This document shows positions 25,595-34,364 of a stretch of 53,116 nucleotides of DNA, one piece after another. A model generated the notes under the pieces. That model was given only the letters and a program-made list of their open reading frames with translations. It was not told the origin of the DNA and did no database searches. Source of the DNA: Candidatus Aegiribacteria sp. (lineage in GTDB: Bacteria; Fermentibacterota; Fermentibacteria; Fermentibacterales; JCC-6); the NCBI GenBank assembly GCA_030594645.1, contig JAUVEU010000015.1:1-53116 (forward strand). The letters run 5' to 3'. A program made the position numbers and the translations under genes. How positions within the stretch are numbered: position 1 is the stretch's first letter; every line of letters begins with the position of its first letter.

Positions 25595-26916
25595 TCCCCA
25601 CCTCTGACAATTCTTCTCGCGTATTGATCAACACTTCCAGCGCCCATGAAAACAATCACATCAGGGTGCATATCCGAAAGAAGAGAGTGCAGTTTTTCAT
25701 TTAAACATGCATCACACGTCCCGCCGGCTCTTCTGACAGCATCAACAATGAGGGAATTATCCACACCCTCAATCGGTTTCTCTCGAGCAGGATAAACAGG
25801 GAGAATCAGACTCCAGTCTGCCGATGAAAGAGCACTGCCCATCTCTTCGGAATGCGCAGCAGTCCTCGAATAGAGATGAGGCTGAAACACAACGCAGATT
25901 TTTCCATTTGAAACCTGAGATACTCCCTGAAGAGCTGCACTTATCTCATCATGATGATGTGCATAGTCAGAAAGCACAATCGCTGATCCGAATTTCCCGA
26001 TTCTTTCCAGCCGCCTTGATACACCGGGGAAATTCCTGAGAGCCCTTATGGAGTCAGCAACATCAACTCCAACAGTGGACGCAAGAGCAATAGCTGTTTC
26101 CGCGTTGCGGAGATTATGCTCACCTGGAAGCGGAAGCATTCCGGTGATGTCGTCTATACTATATTCCTGTTCCCATGAATTAATTCCGATGTACTTGCAG
26201 AGGATATCCCCCTGAATTCCTGTTGTGATTACTTTTCGTCCAATCCGCTCAGCCCACCTGGCAAGATCTCTGTTTCGGGAAGGAACAATTACCGTCCCGC
26301 CCGGACGGGTCATTTCAAGAAAAATACCAAATGCGACAGACAACGCTTCAGGAGTACCGTAGCATTCGAGATGTTCTATGGCAAAAGATGTAACCGCAGC
26401 AGACATGGGGCGAAGATGGAGGAAAGCTCTGTCGTATTCATCCGCTTCAACTACTGTCAGATCAGAACCGGAACGGAAGTTTCCATTCCATTCCGAGACC
26501 CGTCCTCCAAGCATTACAGTTGGATTAAGATTTGTCTCCTGCAATATCCAGCCAGTCATGGCAGTTGTTGTTGTTTTTCCATGAGCACCCGCTACAGCAA
26601 GCAGTGTAGTGTCATTGGCAAGTTCTGCAAGGGCTTCACTCCGCCGAAGTACTTTAATACCTTTTTTCAGTGAATGCACTATTTCCGGATGATCAGGAGG
26701 TATTGCAGCGCTGAATACAACCTCTTCCGTATCCCTGATATGATCAGGATCGTGTCCTTCAAATACCTGAATCCCCTTTGCTGCAAGTTCGGAACGGTTC
26801 TCACCAGGATGCCTGTCACATCCAGTAACAATGTATCCCCTGCTTCTGTACCAGAGGGCCAGAGAACTCATTCCGCTTCCGCAGATACCGATTAGATGTA
26901 CACTTCGAGCCATCAT
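25591..26916 (-). CDS. murC: UDP-N-acetylmuramate--L-alanine ligase
   Basis: Adds L-Ala to UDP-MurNAc, the first peptide step of wall precursor synthesis in the cytoplasm. The 441-residue protein has the UDP-binding start VHLIGICGSGMSSLA, the ATP loop AVAGAHGKTTTTAM, the Mur ligase EADEYDRAFL motif and LPGEHNLRNAETAIA. The ATG at 26916 sits 6 nt after GAGGG and overlaps the murG stop; a TTG and a second ATG beside it are alternatives. It is coupled to ftsQ. Confidence 0.95.
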   Translation of the reverse strand: MMARSVHLIGICGSGMSSLALWYRSRGYIVTGCDRHPGENRSELAAKGIQVFEGHDPDHIRDTEEVVFSAAIPPDHPEIVHSLKKGIKVLRRSEALAELANDTTLLAVAGAHGKTTTTAMTGWILQETNLNPTVMLGGRVSEWNGNFRSGSDLTVVEADEYDRAFLHLRPMSAAVTSFAIEHLECYGTPEALSVAFGIFLEMTRPGGTVIVPSRNRDLARWAERIGRKVITTGIQGDILCKYIGINSWEQEYSIDDITGMLPLPGEHNLRNAETAIALASTVGVDVADSIRALRNFPGVSRRLERIGKFGSAIVLSDYAHHHDEISAALQGVSQVSNGKICVVFQPHLYSRTAAHSEEMGSALSSADWSLILPVYPAREKPIEGVDNSLIVDAVRRAGGTCDACLNEKLHSLLSDMHPDVIVFMGAGSVDQYARRIVRGGE

Positions 26917-27986
26917 CAACTTCCCTCGGATAACGCAAGAATATCTCTTGCGATAACTGCTGCTGGATTTACCGGCATCATCTCCGCAAGCGAGATTTTC
27001 ATTTTATCCATGGAAGAAGGATTCTCCAGTAATCCGAGTACCATCTTCCATAAAGCGTCAGGTTCCAGTCCATCCTGATCTATTTCAATTGCACCACCCT
27101 TTTCTGCGATGGAAGCAGCGTTCCATTTCTGGTGATTATCTGCTGCGTATGGGTACGGAATGTAAATTGAGGGAATTCTGAACCAGGATAACTCAGCTGT
27201 TGTCATTGCTCCTGATCGTGCTACAGCAATATCAGCAGCAGAATAGAGTAGAGCAGGATTATCAATAAAATCAACAACTGTAATCCTGTTGTTTCCCCTT
27301 GATTCGAGAATTACTCTTTCCATGTCTCTGGAACCGCACTGAAGAAGAGTGTGAACTCCTTCAGGAACCTGCATCGCGATATCGTTGATTGCTTTTGCTC
27401 CCTGGCTTCCACCAAGGAACAGGATAACGGCACCTTCAGGAGGAATTCCAAGTTGAATTCGCGCCTCTCTTCTTTCAATACTTTTGAGTGTTGATCTCAC
27501 AGGATTTCCGGTTAGAACAACAGGTTTATTCTTGAAATAGGGCGAAGCCGATTTAAATCCGACAAGAATTTTATTCGCGAATGATGCAGCAAGCCTGTTT
27601 GCCCGCCCCGGTATACTGTTGGATTCATGAATCAGTGAAGGTATCCCAAGGGATCTTGCAGCGACTACAGGAAAGAAAGAAGAGTATCCTCCAGTAGAAA
27701 GTAAAACAGATGAATCGAGTTCACGAAGAAGTCTGCGGGCTCTGAAAAACGATCTGATCGCCCTGATCGGGAAAAGGAACTTCTCTGAGAATCCCCTGTC
27801 TATTCTTGGTGGATCAAGTGTATGAACCATGTTTTCAAATTCTTTGTACATCCTTCTATCAACCGGCCTTGGAGTCGCAATGAAATCCACGCTAGCCCCC
27901 GGTGACTCTTCCAGAATAATTTCTGCAACAGCAATAGCGGGACTGATATGCCCCCCTGTTCCGCCCCCGGCTATGGCAATTTTCAT
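26916..27986 (-). CDS. murG: UDP-GlcNAc:lipid I N-acetylglucosaminyltransferase
   Basis: Makes lipid II from lipid I at the inner face of the membrane. The 356-residue GT28 enzyme opens with KIAIAGGGTGGHISPAIA (the GGTGGH loop) and has LGGSQGAKAIND and a donor-site segment with RSGAMTTAELSWFRIPSIYIPYPYAADNHQ. The frame runs on to 28064, but the ATG at 27986 matches the family start and has GAGGG 5 nt upstream, overlapping the ftsW stop by 4 bp (ATGA). Confidence 0.95.
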   Translation of the reverse strand: MKIAIAGGGTGGHISPAIAVAEIILEESPGASVDFIATPRPVDRRMYKEFENMVHTLDPPRIDRGFSEKFLFPIRAIRSFFRARRLLRELDSSVLLSTGGYSSFFPVVAARSLGIPSLIHESNSIPGRANRLAASFANKILVGFKSASPYFKNKPVVLTGNPVRSTLKSIERREARIQLGIPPEGAVILFLGGSQGAKAINDIAMQVPEGVHTLLQCGSRDMERVILESRGNNRITVVDFIDNPALLYSAADIAVARSGAMTTAELSWFRIPSIYIPYPYAADNHQKWNAASIAEKGGAIEIDQDGLEPDALWKMVLGLLENPSSMDKMKISLAEMMPVNPAAVIARDILALSEGS

Positions 27987-29098
27987 TTTTTCCCTCTTTC
28001 CACGGCTACTCTGGATACAATTCCGAGAGTACCAATGGTTATTAAAAGATTGGAGCCACCCCATGAGACAAGCGGAAGAGGCATACCTGTGGAGGGAATC
28101 ATCCTGGTTACAACAGCAATATGAACGAACATCCCAACCGCGATTGACGCTATCAACCCGCCGACAACCAGATAGCCGAAAAGGTAATCTGCACTGTCAG
28201 CGATTATCCATCCTGACATCAGGAGCAGAAACAGCAGGATCAGTATTAGTACTACTCCTGCAAATCCCGTTTCCTCCCCTATAACCGCCAGTATGTAATC
28301 AGAAAACGCTTCAGGCAGGAACCCTCTCTGCTGGCGCCCTCTCCCAATTCCTCTGCCCATTATCCCGCCGCTCCCCAGAGCGATACAGGCCTGTTCAGGC
28401 TGGTAAACGGAAGCCTCGGTAGCATCTCCGGGTGAAAGCCAGCTTCGGAGCCTCTCTCTCCGGTATTCCGATGAGAAAGCAACTACTGAGGCGAGGGCAA
28501 TCATCAGGAGGAAGAGAATCAGCATATCTCTGAATCGTGCTTCAGCAAGGAAGAGTATTACAACCATCATGATAAGAATGTACATCGCACCTGCAAAATC
28601 AGGTTGCATGGATACCAGAACAGCGGGCAGTATTGCAAGGAAAGCAAGTTTTATCACGCCTGTTCCACTCCTTGCACGGATGATGCCATCAGAAACAAGT
28701 GATGCGGCAAGCAGTATGTAGGAAATTCTTGCAATTTCAGACGGCATGATACGGAATCCCCAAAAAACAAACCACCTGGCAGATCCATTGATAAAGGGAG
28801 CCCAGTGTGAGCCCTTCAGTATGAGCACAGCCAGAAGCAGTGCAACAGATACCGCGTACAGGATTGGAGACAGCTTCTTCAATTTGTCCGAAGGTATTGT
28901 CCAGGCAATAAGGCCGGCTAGAATTCCAACAAACACTTTCCTGATATGCGGAAACAGGAAGATTGTGCCGGAGTCTGAATCTGTAATCATGAGAGATTTG
29001 AATGAGCTTGCTGTAAACACGGCGAGAGTTCCCAGAAGAAGGAGTATGCCGGCGGATATCAGCATAACATTTTTCGCTTTTACAGCTTTAACCCGCAT
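27983..29098 (-). CDS. ftsW: FtsW, SEDS-family peptidoglycan glycosyltransferase
   Basis: Polymerises lipid II at the septum together with FtsI. The 371-residue protein has about ten predicted membrane helices and SEDS motifs: NGSARWFVFWGFRIMPSEIARI, MQPDFAGAM (catalytic-region Asp), EETGFAGVV and SWGGSNLL near the end. RodA is the main alternative, but its location between murD and murG in the dcw cluster favours FtsW. It starts 3 bp after murD. Confidence 0.92.
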   Translation of the reverse strand: MRVKAVKAKNVMLISAGILLLLGTLAVFTASSFKSLMITDSDSGTIFLFPHIRKVFVGILAGLIAWTIPSDKLKKLSPILYAVSVALLLAVLILKGSHWAPFINGSARWFVFWGFRIMPSEIARISYILLAASLVSDGIIRARSGTGVIKLAFLAILPAVLVSMQPDFAGAMYILIMMVVILFLAEARFRDMLILFLLMIALASVVAFSSEYRRERLRSWLSPGDATEASVYQPEQACIALGSGGIMGRGIGRGRQQRGFLPEAFSDYILAVIGEETGFAGVVLILILLFLLLMSGWIIADSADYLFGYLVVGGLIASIAVGMFVHIAVVTRMIPSTGMPLPLVSWGGSNLLITIGTLGIVSRVAVERGKK

Positions 29099-29101
29099 AT
29101 C

Positions 29102-30439
29102 CTACTCAAGTCCTTCCACAAGATTTCTGAAATGCTCTCCACGCTCTTCAAAATTCCTGTACTGATCGAAGCTTGCGCAGCCTGGTGAAAGAAGCACAAC
29201 GTCACCTTCGTCTGCAAGAATTGTCGCTCTTGTAATTGCCTTTTCCATTACTTCCTCAACGAATACTTCTGTAGAACCAGCCCACTTTCCCTCAAGCTCA
29301 GCAGCTGCTTCACCTATGAGTATCACAGCTTTGACGCGGTCCCTGATAAGCTTTTCGAGTACACTGTAATCAGCCTTCTTCACCTGACCACCTGCAATAA
29401 GAATTATTGGATTGCGAAAGCTCTCCAGTGCGACCACGAGCGAATCAGGATTTGTAGATTTGGAGTCATTCACAAATTCAACTCCATTGATTTTTCTAAT
29501 AGACTCAATCCTGTGAGGCACTCCTGAAAAAGTGGTCAGACCCTCAATCATCTCTCCCGCTTCCAATCCTGCCTTCCGGGCCAGACACACAACAGCAAGC
29601 GCATTGGCAAGGTTATGAGTTCCAGGCAGAGATATCTTTCTGATATCCAAAACAAACCGTTCCGCATCAGAACTTGCAAGAAAGAGTGAATTGCCTTCAA
29701 TGAAAGCACCATCTCGAACACTTTTCCCAATTCCAAAAAACCATTCCAGACCCATTGTCCTGCCGGCAAGCTGTACCGAACCAGGATCATCTCTGTTCAG
29801 CACAAGTACGTCAGTATCATGCTGATTCATGAATATCCCGGCCTTTGCGTTCCTGTAGCTTTCAATATCGCCATGACGCTGAAGATGATCGGGAGTAACG
29901 TTAAGTATGGCTGCGGCAAACGGACGGAATATCTCGATGGTCTGCAGCTGGTAACTGCTGACTTCAAGTACGATAAATTCAGCATCACTGTTTTCCAGAA
30001 CAGCGGTACTGAATGGATATCCCGTATTCCCCGCAACACAGGCATTAACTCCTGCCCTGCAGAGAGTGTATCCAAGCCATTCGGCAGTGGTCGTTTTTCC
30101 ATTTGAACCTGTTATTGCAATTACCGGGATCTCAGTATGACGAAATGCGAGTTCGATCTCTCCGATCACAGGCAGCCCCATCCCGCTTGCCTTTGCGGGA
30201 ACTTCTGACTCAGGATCAACACCGGGGCTGATAACAAGCCCGTCAAGAGATTCAAGACTGTTAATAATCGCATCACCCGTAAGTATTCGATCGCATGCCG
30301 CACAGGGTTCAATATCAGAACGATCATCAAGTCCGGTGACGGAGAAACCTCTGCTTTTCAGGAGTGTTGCGGCAGCCCTGCCGCTCAGCCCAAGACCGAG
30401 TACTCCCGCATTTCGACCGCCGTCAGTCCAGTATCCCAT
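29102..30439 (-). CDS. murD: UDP-N-acetylmuramoyl-L-alanine--D-glutamate ligase
   Basis: Adds D-Glu to UDP-MurNAc-L-Ala. The 445-residue protein begins with a Rossmann-like GVLGLGLSGRAAA and SVTGLDDRSD, then the ATP loop IAITGSNGKTTTAEWLG, LEVSSYQLQTI, the NVTPDHLQRH motif and NDSKSTNPDSLVVAL, all typical of MurD. An AAGGTG site lies just before the ATG. It sits 3 bp after mraY and 3 bp before ftsW, normal for a tightly packed dcw operon. Confidence 0.95.
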   Translation of the reverse strand: MGYWTDGGRNAGVLGLGLSGRAAATLLKSRGFSVTGLDDRSDIEPCAACDRILTGDAIINSLESLDGLVISPGVDPESEVPAKASGMGLPVIGEIELAFRHTEIPVIAITGSNGKTTTAEWLGYTLCRAGVNACVAGNTGYPFSTAVLENSDAEFIVLEVSSYQLQTIEIFRPFAAAILNVTPDHLQRHGDIESYRNAKAGIFMNQHDTDVLVLNRDDPGSVQLAGRTMGLEWFFGIGKSVRDGAFIEGNSLFLASSDAERFVLDIRKISLPGTHNLANALAVVCLARKAGLEAGEMIEGLTTFSGVPHRIESIRKINGVEFVNDSKSTNPDSLVVALESFRNPIILIAGGQVKKADYSVLEKLIRDRVKAVILIGEAAAELEGKWAGSTEVFVEEVMEKAITRATILADEGDVVLLSPGCASFDQYRNFEERGEHFRNLVEGLE

Positions 30440-30442
30440 GTA

Positions 30443-31603
30443 TCACCTTATCTTCAACGTAGTAAGACCCAGAAGCCCAAGTATCGCAGCGATTATCCAG
30501 AACCGGACGACAACTTTGCTCTCCATCCATCCGAGCAGTTCGAAATGGTGATGAACAGGCGCCATTCTAAAAACACGTTTACCCGTCCGTTTGAACCAGC
30601 CGACCTGTATAACCACACTCAAAACTTCCGCAACAAAGACTCCGCCAACAAGAAAAAGAAGCAATTCGTTTTTCGTGACAACAGCCATTGACCCTATGGC
30701 TCCACCGAGAGCCAGAGAACCGGTATCTCCCATAAATACAGATGCTGGAGGAGCATTGAACCAAAGAAAACCAAGGCATGCGCCAGCCATTGCCCCGGCG
30801 AATACTGAAACTTCACCAACACCGGGCAGGTAGGATAGCTGGAGATAATCAGCAAACCTGATATGCCCCAGTACGTAAGCCATAACACCGAAAGCTATAA
30901 TTGAAATCAGACTCACGCCGGTGGCCAGACCATCAAGCCCATCTGTCAGATTGACGGCATTTGCGCTCCCTGCCAGTACCAGAGCGACAAACAGGATGTA
31001 CCAGATTCCCAGATCTATCCTGGTTTCCTTCAGAAATGGAACAGTTGTTTCGGTAGGATTTATATTTATTTCATCCTTCGATTCAAGATCAATTGTGCGA
31101 ATAGAGGGAACAATCGATGGATGAGAAAGCTGATCTCCCGGAACTACCGGGCTGAAGCAAAGCCATGCGCCCACTGCAATGCCAAGTACAAACTGGCCTA
31201 TGAGCTTGTATCTCCCGATAAGCCCTTTGGAACAGTGTCTGACGACTTTAAGATAATCATCCAGCAGACCGATTAACCCCATCCATATTGTTGAGATCAG
31301 AACAACCATAAGCGCTCTGTTTCCAAGTCTGCCCCAGAGGAGAACCGGAATCAGTACTGACGTTAGTATCAGGAGTCCTCCCATTGTGGGAGTACCCCGC
31401 TTCTTGAAGTGACTTTCAGGACCATCATCGCGCACAGTCTGACCAATCTGATGTCTTTTCAGAAATTTAATTACAGCAGGTCCTGCCGCAAACGCAATTA
31501 TCATTGCGGTAACAGTGGCCCCTGCAGCACGGAATGTGATGTACCCGAAAAGGTTGAAGAGCGAAATGGAATCTCTCAGGGGGTACAGAATCCAGTATAA
31601 CAT
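30443..31603 (-). CDS. mraY: Phospho-N-acetylmuramoyl-pentapeptide transferase
   Basis: Moves phospho-MurNAc-pentapeptide to undecaprenyl phosphate, forming lipid I in the membrane. The 386-residue protein has about ten membrane segments and MraY motifs: KKRGTPTMGGLL, LIGLLDDYLKV (catalytic Asp pair), NAVNLTDGLDGLATG and the HHHFE pocket near the end. The region between about 155 and 200 is longer than in E. coli MraY (360 residues) and probably forms an extra loop. It overlaps the murF stop by one base. Confidence 0.95.
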   Translation of the reverse strand: MLYWILYPLRDSISLFNLFGYITFRAAGATVTAMIIAFAAGPAVIKFLKRHQIGQTVRDDGPESHFKKRGTPTMGGLLILTSVLIPVLLWGRLGNRALMVVLISTIWMGLIGLLDDYLKVVRHCSKGLIGRYKLIGQFVLGIAVGAWLCFSPVVPGDQLSHPSIVPSIRTIDLESKDEININPTETTVPFLKETRIDLGIWYILFVALVLAGSANAVNLTDGLDGLATGVSLISIIAFGVMAYVLGHIRFADYLQLSYLPGVGEVSVFAGAMAGACLGFLWFNAPPASVFMGDTGSLALGGAIGSMAVVTKNELLLFLVGGVFVAEVLSVVIQVGWFKRTGKRVFRMAPVHHHFELLGWMESKVVVRFWIIAAILGLLGLTTLKIR

Positions 31604-32916
31604 CAGCCACCCTCCTCCATGAGCCGTACAAGCTCACTGAGCCTGACGGAATTGGATCCTTTTACAAGTACGGTGCATCCAGGGGTAACAGTTTTCCGCA
31701 ATATTGAAAGCGCTTCAAGCCAGTCTTCAGCAAAAAGTACGTTTGTATGAACAACGGTGTTTTTAACGGAATTGTACAGATCACCTGTAAGGATCAGGAA
31801 TTCCAATCCTAGAGAATCGGCTGTTTCGAGTACCTGACGGTGGAGTTCCTGAGACCTTTCTCCAAGCTCACGCATATCTCCGAGAACAGCGGCACGGTCT
31901 CCTGTTATACTTCCCAGCGTGTTCAGACACGCCCTGGTGGAATCAGGATTTGCATTGTAACTCTCGTCCAGAATCGTTACGTCTCCAGCTTCGACAATCC
32001 TTCCTCTTCCCGCACCAGGAATAACATTCTCCATTGCTCCTATGGCTGCCTCCGCAGAAACACCAAAAACCTCCGCCATCAGTAATGCGGAAACAGCATT
32101 CGAAGCATTGTGATCTCCCGCAAACTGAAGATTCAGTTTGATGTCCCATGGATACAGTCTGCAGGAACCATCATCATTCAAAAACCATGCATTCCCATTT
32201 TCTCCGAAGTACCTGATTGAAAGATTGCGATCCAGCGCAGCTTTTCTCAGAATAGGCTCACCAACCGGTATTACACATGTCCCTCCCGGCTCTGTTGTCT
32301 GAATTACTTCGGCCTTTGCCTTTGCTATGCCTTCGCGAGAGGAGAAAAACTCCAGGTGAGCAAGTCCTACGTTAGTAATCAGGCAGTCAGTGGGTAATGC
32401 AATACTTCCGAGAAGAGTCAGTTCACCGGTATGATTCATGCCCATTTCAAGGATGATTATTGAAGGAGGTGGATCAGGAACGTTAAGAATGGTAATTGGA
32501 AGACCAAGCTGGTTGTTAAGATTCCCCCTGGTGCTGAATACATCATGGGATGTGCTGAGAGCAGCGGTAAGCAACTGTCTGGTAGTTGTCTTGCCACTTG
32601 AACCGGTTATGGCAATTACTCTCGAATCCAGTTGCTGGCGACGCCATTTCGCTGCATCCAGTAATGCCTGCTCCACGTTGTCTACAAGAATTATTCCGTC
32701 ACGTTTCAAGCCCCGTGAAACCACTGCATATCCGCCATTATCGATGACTTCATCGACATATAGATGCCCGTCGGTTTTCTCTCCCTCCAGAGCGAAGAAG
32801 AGACTGTTCTTTCCGGACAGGCGGGAATCTATCACCACGTTCTCAATAGATCCGCGGGATGTCTCCGGAGAAACCCAGCCACCAGCTGCACGGGCTATGT
32901 CTTTTGCCAGTGTCAT
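31603..32916 (-). CDS. murF: UDP-MurNAc-tripeptide--D-alanyl-D-alanine ligase
   Basis: Adds D-Ala-D-Ala to the precursor, the last cytoplasmic ligase step. The 437-residue protein has the ATP loop AITGSSGKTTTRQLL, LNNQLGLPITIL, LEMGMNHTGEL (a MurF signature) and ILDESYNANPDSTRACL. The ATG overlaps the murE stop by 4 bp. No ddl gene for making D-Ala-D-Ala lies in the window. Confidence 0.95.
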   Translation of the reverse strand: MTLAKDIARAAGGWVSPETSRGSIENVVIDSRLSGKNSLFFALEGEKTDGHLYVDEVIDNGGYAVVSRGLKRDGIILVDNVEQALLDAAKWRRQQLDSRVIAITGSSGKTTTRQLLTAALSTSHDVFSTRGNLNNQLGLPITILNVPDPPPSIIILEMGMNHTGELTLLGSIALPTDCLITNVGLAHLEFFSSREGIAKAKAEVIQTTEPGGTCVIPVGEPILRKAALDRNLSIRYFGENGNAWFLNDDGSCRLYPWDIKLNLQFAGDHNASNAVSALLMAEVFGVSAEAAIGAMENVIPGAGRGRIVEAGDVTILDESYNANPDSTRACLNTLGSITGDRAAVLGDMRELGERSQELHRQVLETADSLGLEFLILTGDLYNSVKNTVVHTNVLFAEDWLEALSILRKTVTPGCTVLVKGSNSVRLSELVRLMEEGG

Positions 32917-34364
32917 TTGAGAACCTTTCTCAGAGCCGCAGAAGCTTCTTCACGATCATTGAAATGTATCTTCGTCTTCCCATGTATCTGGTAATCCTCG
33001 TGCCCCTTGCCCGCGATGATCACAACGTCTCCGGAACCTGCGGTCTGAATTGCGATCCCGATGGCGGTTCTTCTGTCCGGTTCAACAATAAGCCCGTCTC
33101 TCGGCAGGATACCTCCGATAATGTCCTTAATAATCAGATCAGGGTTCTCAGTACGCGGATTGTCACTTGTGATTACTATGATATCTGCAAGATCATCAGC
33201 TATTTGTCCCATTAAGGGCCGCTTCGAAACATCTCTGTCTCCACCGGCACCAAAGACGATTATCACCCTGTTTTCCGTGAGTTCAGATGCCTGCTGAAGA
33301 ATCCGTTTCAACGCATCAGGTGTGTGAGCGTAGTCAACCGCAACCAGAAAATCCTGTCCCAGTTCAACGGGCTCAAATCTTCCTGGAACACCGGTGAAAT
33401 CTCTCATTGATTCAGCAGCTGAGCGGGGATCAAGCCCCAGCTTTACCGCAGCGGCAAGAGCTCCGGCTGCGTTAAAGATATTAAAACGTCCGGGTACATT
33501 CATACGCACCGGAATCTGTGTTTCGTCCAGCGACAGGCAAAAGGATACTATTCCGAGTTGAACAGAAATGTCCGAAATCCGGAAAGTATCGGTCTCACTT
33601 GTTCCAAAGGTTTCAGCTCCCTCCAGCGATGGAAATCCGGGAGCATAGGTTCCAATAATTGCGCTGCCGTCCGATTTAAGCAGGTCGAACAGATGCATCT
33701 TGCACCGGAGATATTCATCCATTGACTCATGGAAATCAAGGTGATCCTGACTGATATTGGTAAAAAGACCAACATCAAATCTTACTGAATCAACTCTTGC
33801 CAGAGCAAGGGCATGACTGGATACTTCCATAACACAGCACCTGTCACCTGCAAGCACCATCTGATTCATCATCCTGGATATATCGAGCGATCCTGGTGTA
33901 GTCATCGAAGCGGTGATATCCCTGCCTCCAATCAGGTGGCCAACGGTACCCATTATGCCTGTCTGGAAGCCATGTTTCTCCAGTATCCAGGCCAGCATTC
34001 TTGAAGTGGATGTCTTCCCGTTAGTACCTGTGATGCCGATTGAAACGAGATGATTCCAGGGATAATCGAAAAACTTCGCTGAAATGTCCGCAAGCAGTTT
34101 TCTATTGTCTCCTGCTGGATTTACCCATACCCGTGTATCTTCAGAATACTTCAATACATCATGCTCTGTAACCACAGCAACAGCACCCCGTTCAAACGCC
34201 TGCTCAACATACTGATGGCCATCAGTGTCAAAACCGGTTACTGCCACGAATAGAGATCCAGGGGTAATTTCTCTTGAATCCTCTTCAACGGAAGACACTT
34301 CAAGTTCCCTCATCTCAACGGGAACAATGATATCAGCAGGTTCAAGAAGGCATTGCAGTTTCAC
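32913..34364 (-). CDS. murE: UDP-MurNAc-L-Ala-D-Glu--meso-diaminopimelate ligase
   Basis: Adds the third residue of the wall peptide. The 483-residue protein has GITGTNGKTSTSRML, TTPGSLDIS, MEVSSHALAL and YAHTPDALKRIL. The specificity motif reads SDNPRTENP; DNPR with Arg is the known signature for meso-diaminopimelate rather than lysine. Translation starts at a GTG that overlaps the ftsI stop (GTGA), with GGAG 8 nt upstream. The peptide type supports a Gram-negative-like wall. Confidence 0.95.
   Translation of the reverse strand: MKLQCLLEPADIIVPVEMRELEVSSVEEDSREITPGSLFVAVTGFDTDGHQYVEQAFERGAVAVVTEHDVLKYSEDTRVWVNPAGDNRKLLADISAKFFDYPWNHLVSIGITGTNGKTSTSRMLAWILEKHGFQTGIMGTVGHLIGGRDITASMTTPGSLDISRMMNQMVLAGDRCCVMEVSSHALALARVDSVRFDVGLFTNISQDHLDFHESMDEYLRCKMHLFDLLKSDGSAIIGTYAPGFPSLEGAETFGTSETDTFRISDISVQLGIVSFCLSLDETQIPVRMNVPGRFNIFNAAGALAAAVKLGLDPRSAAESMRDFTGVPGRFEPVELGQDFLVAVDYAHTPDALKRILQQASELTENRVIIVFGAGGDRDVSKRPLMGQIADDLADIIVITSDNPRTENPDLIIKDIIGGILPRDGLIVEPDRRTAIGIAIQTAGSGDVVIIAGKGHEDYQIHGKTKIHFNDREEASAALRKVLK

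Noticed and set aside
26917-26919. TTG start for murC
   Set aside because: Two ATG codons follow at once with better spacing to GAGGG.
27987-28064. 26-codon N-terminal extension of MurG
   Set aside because: It runs antiparallel to no feature but lies within ftsW coding sequence, and the ATG at 27986 has the RBS and family start.
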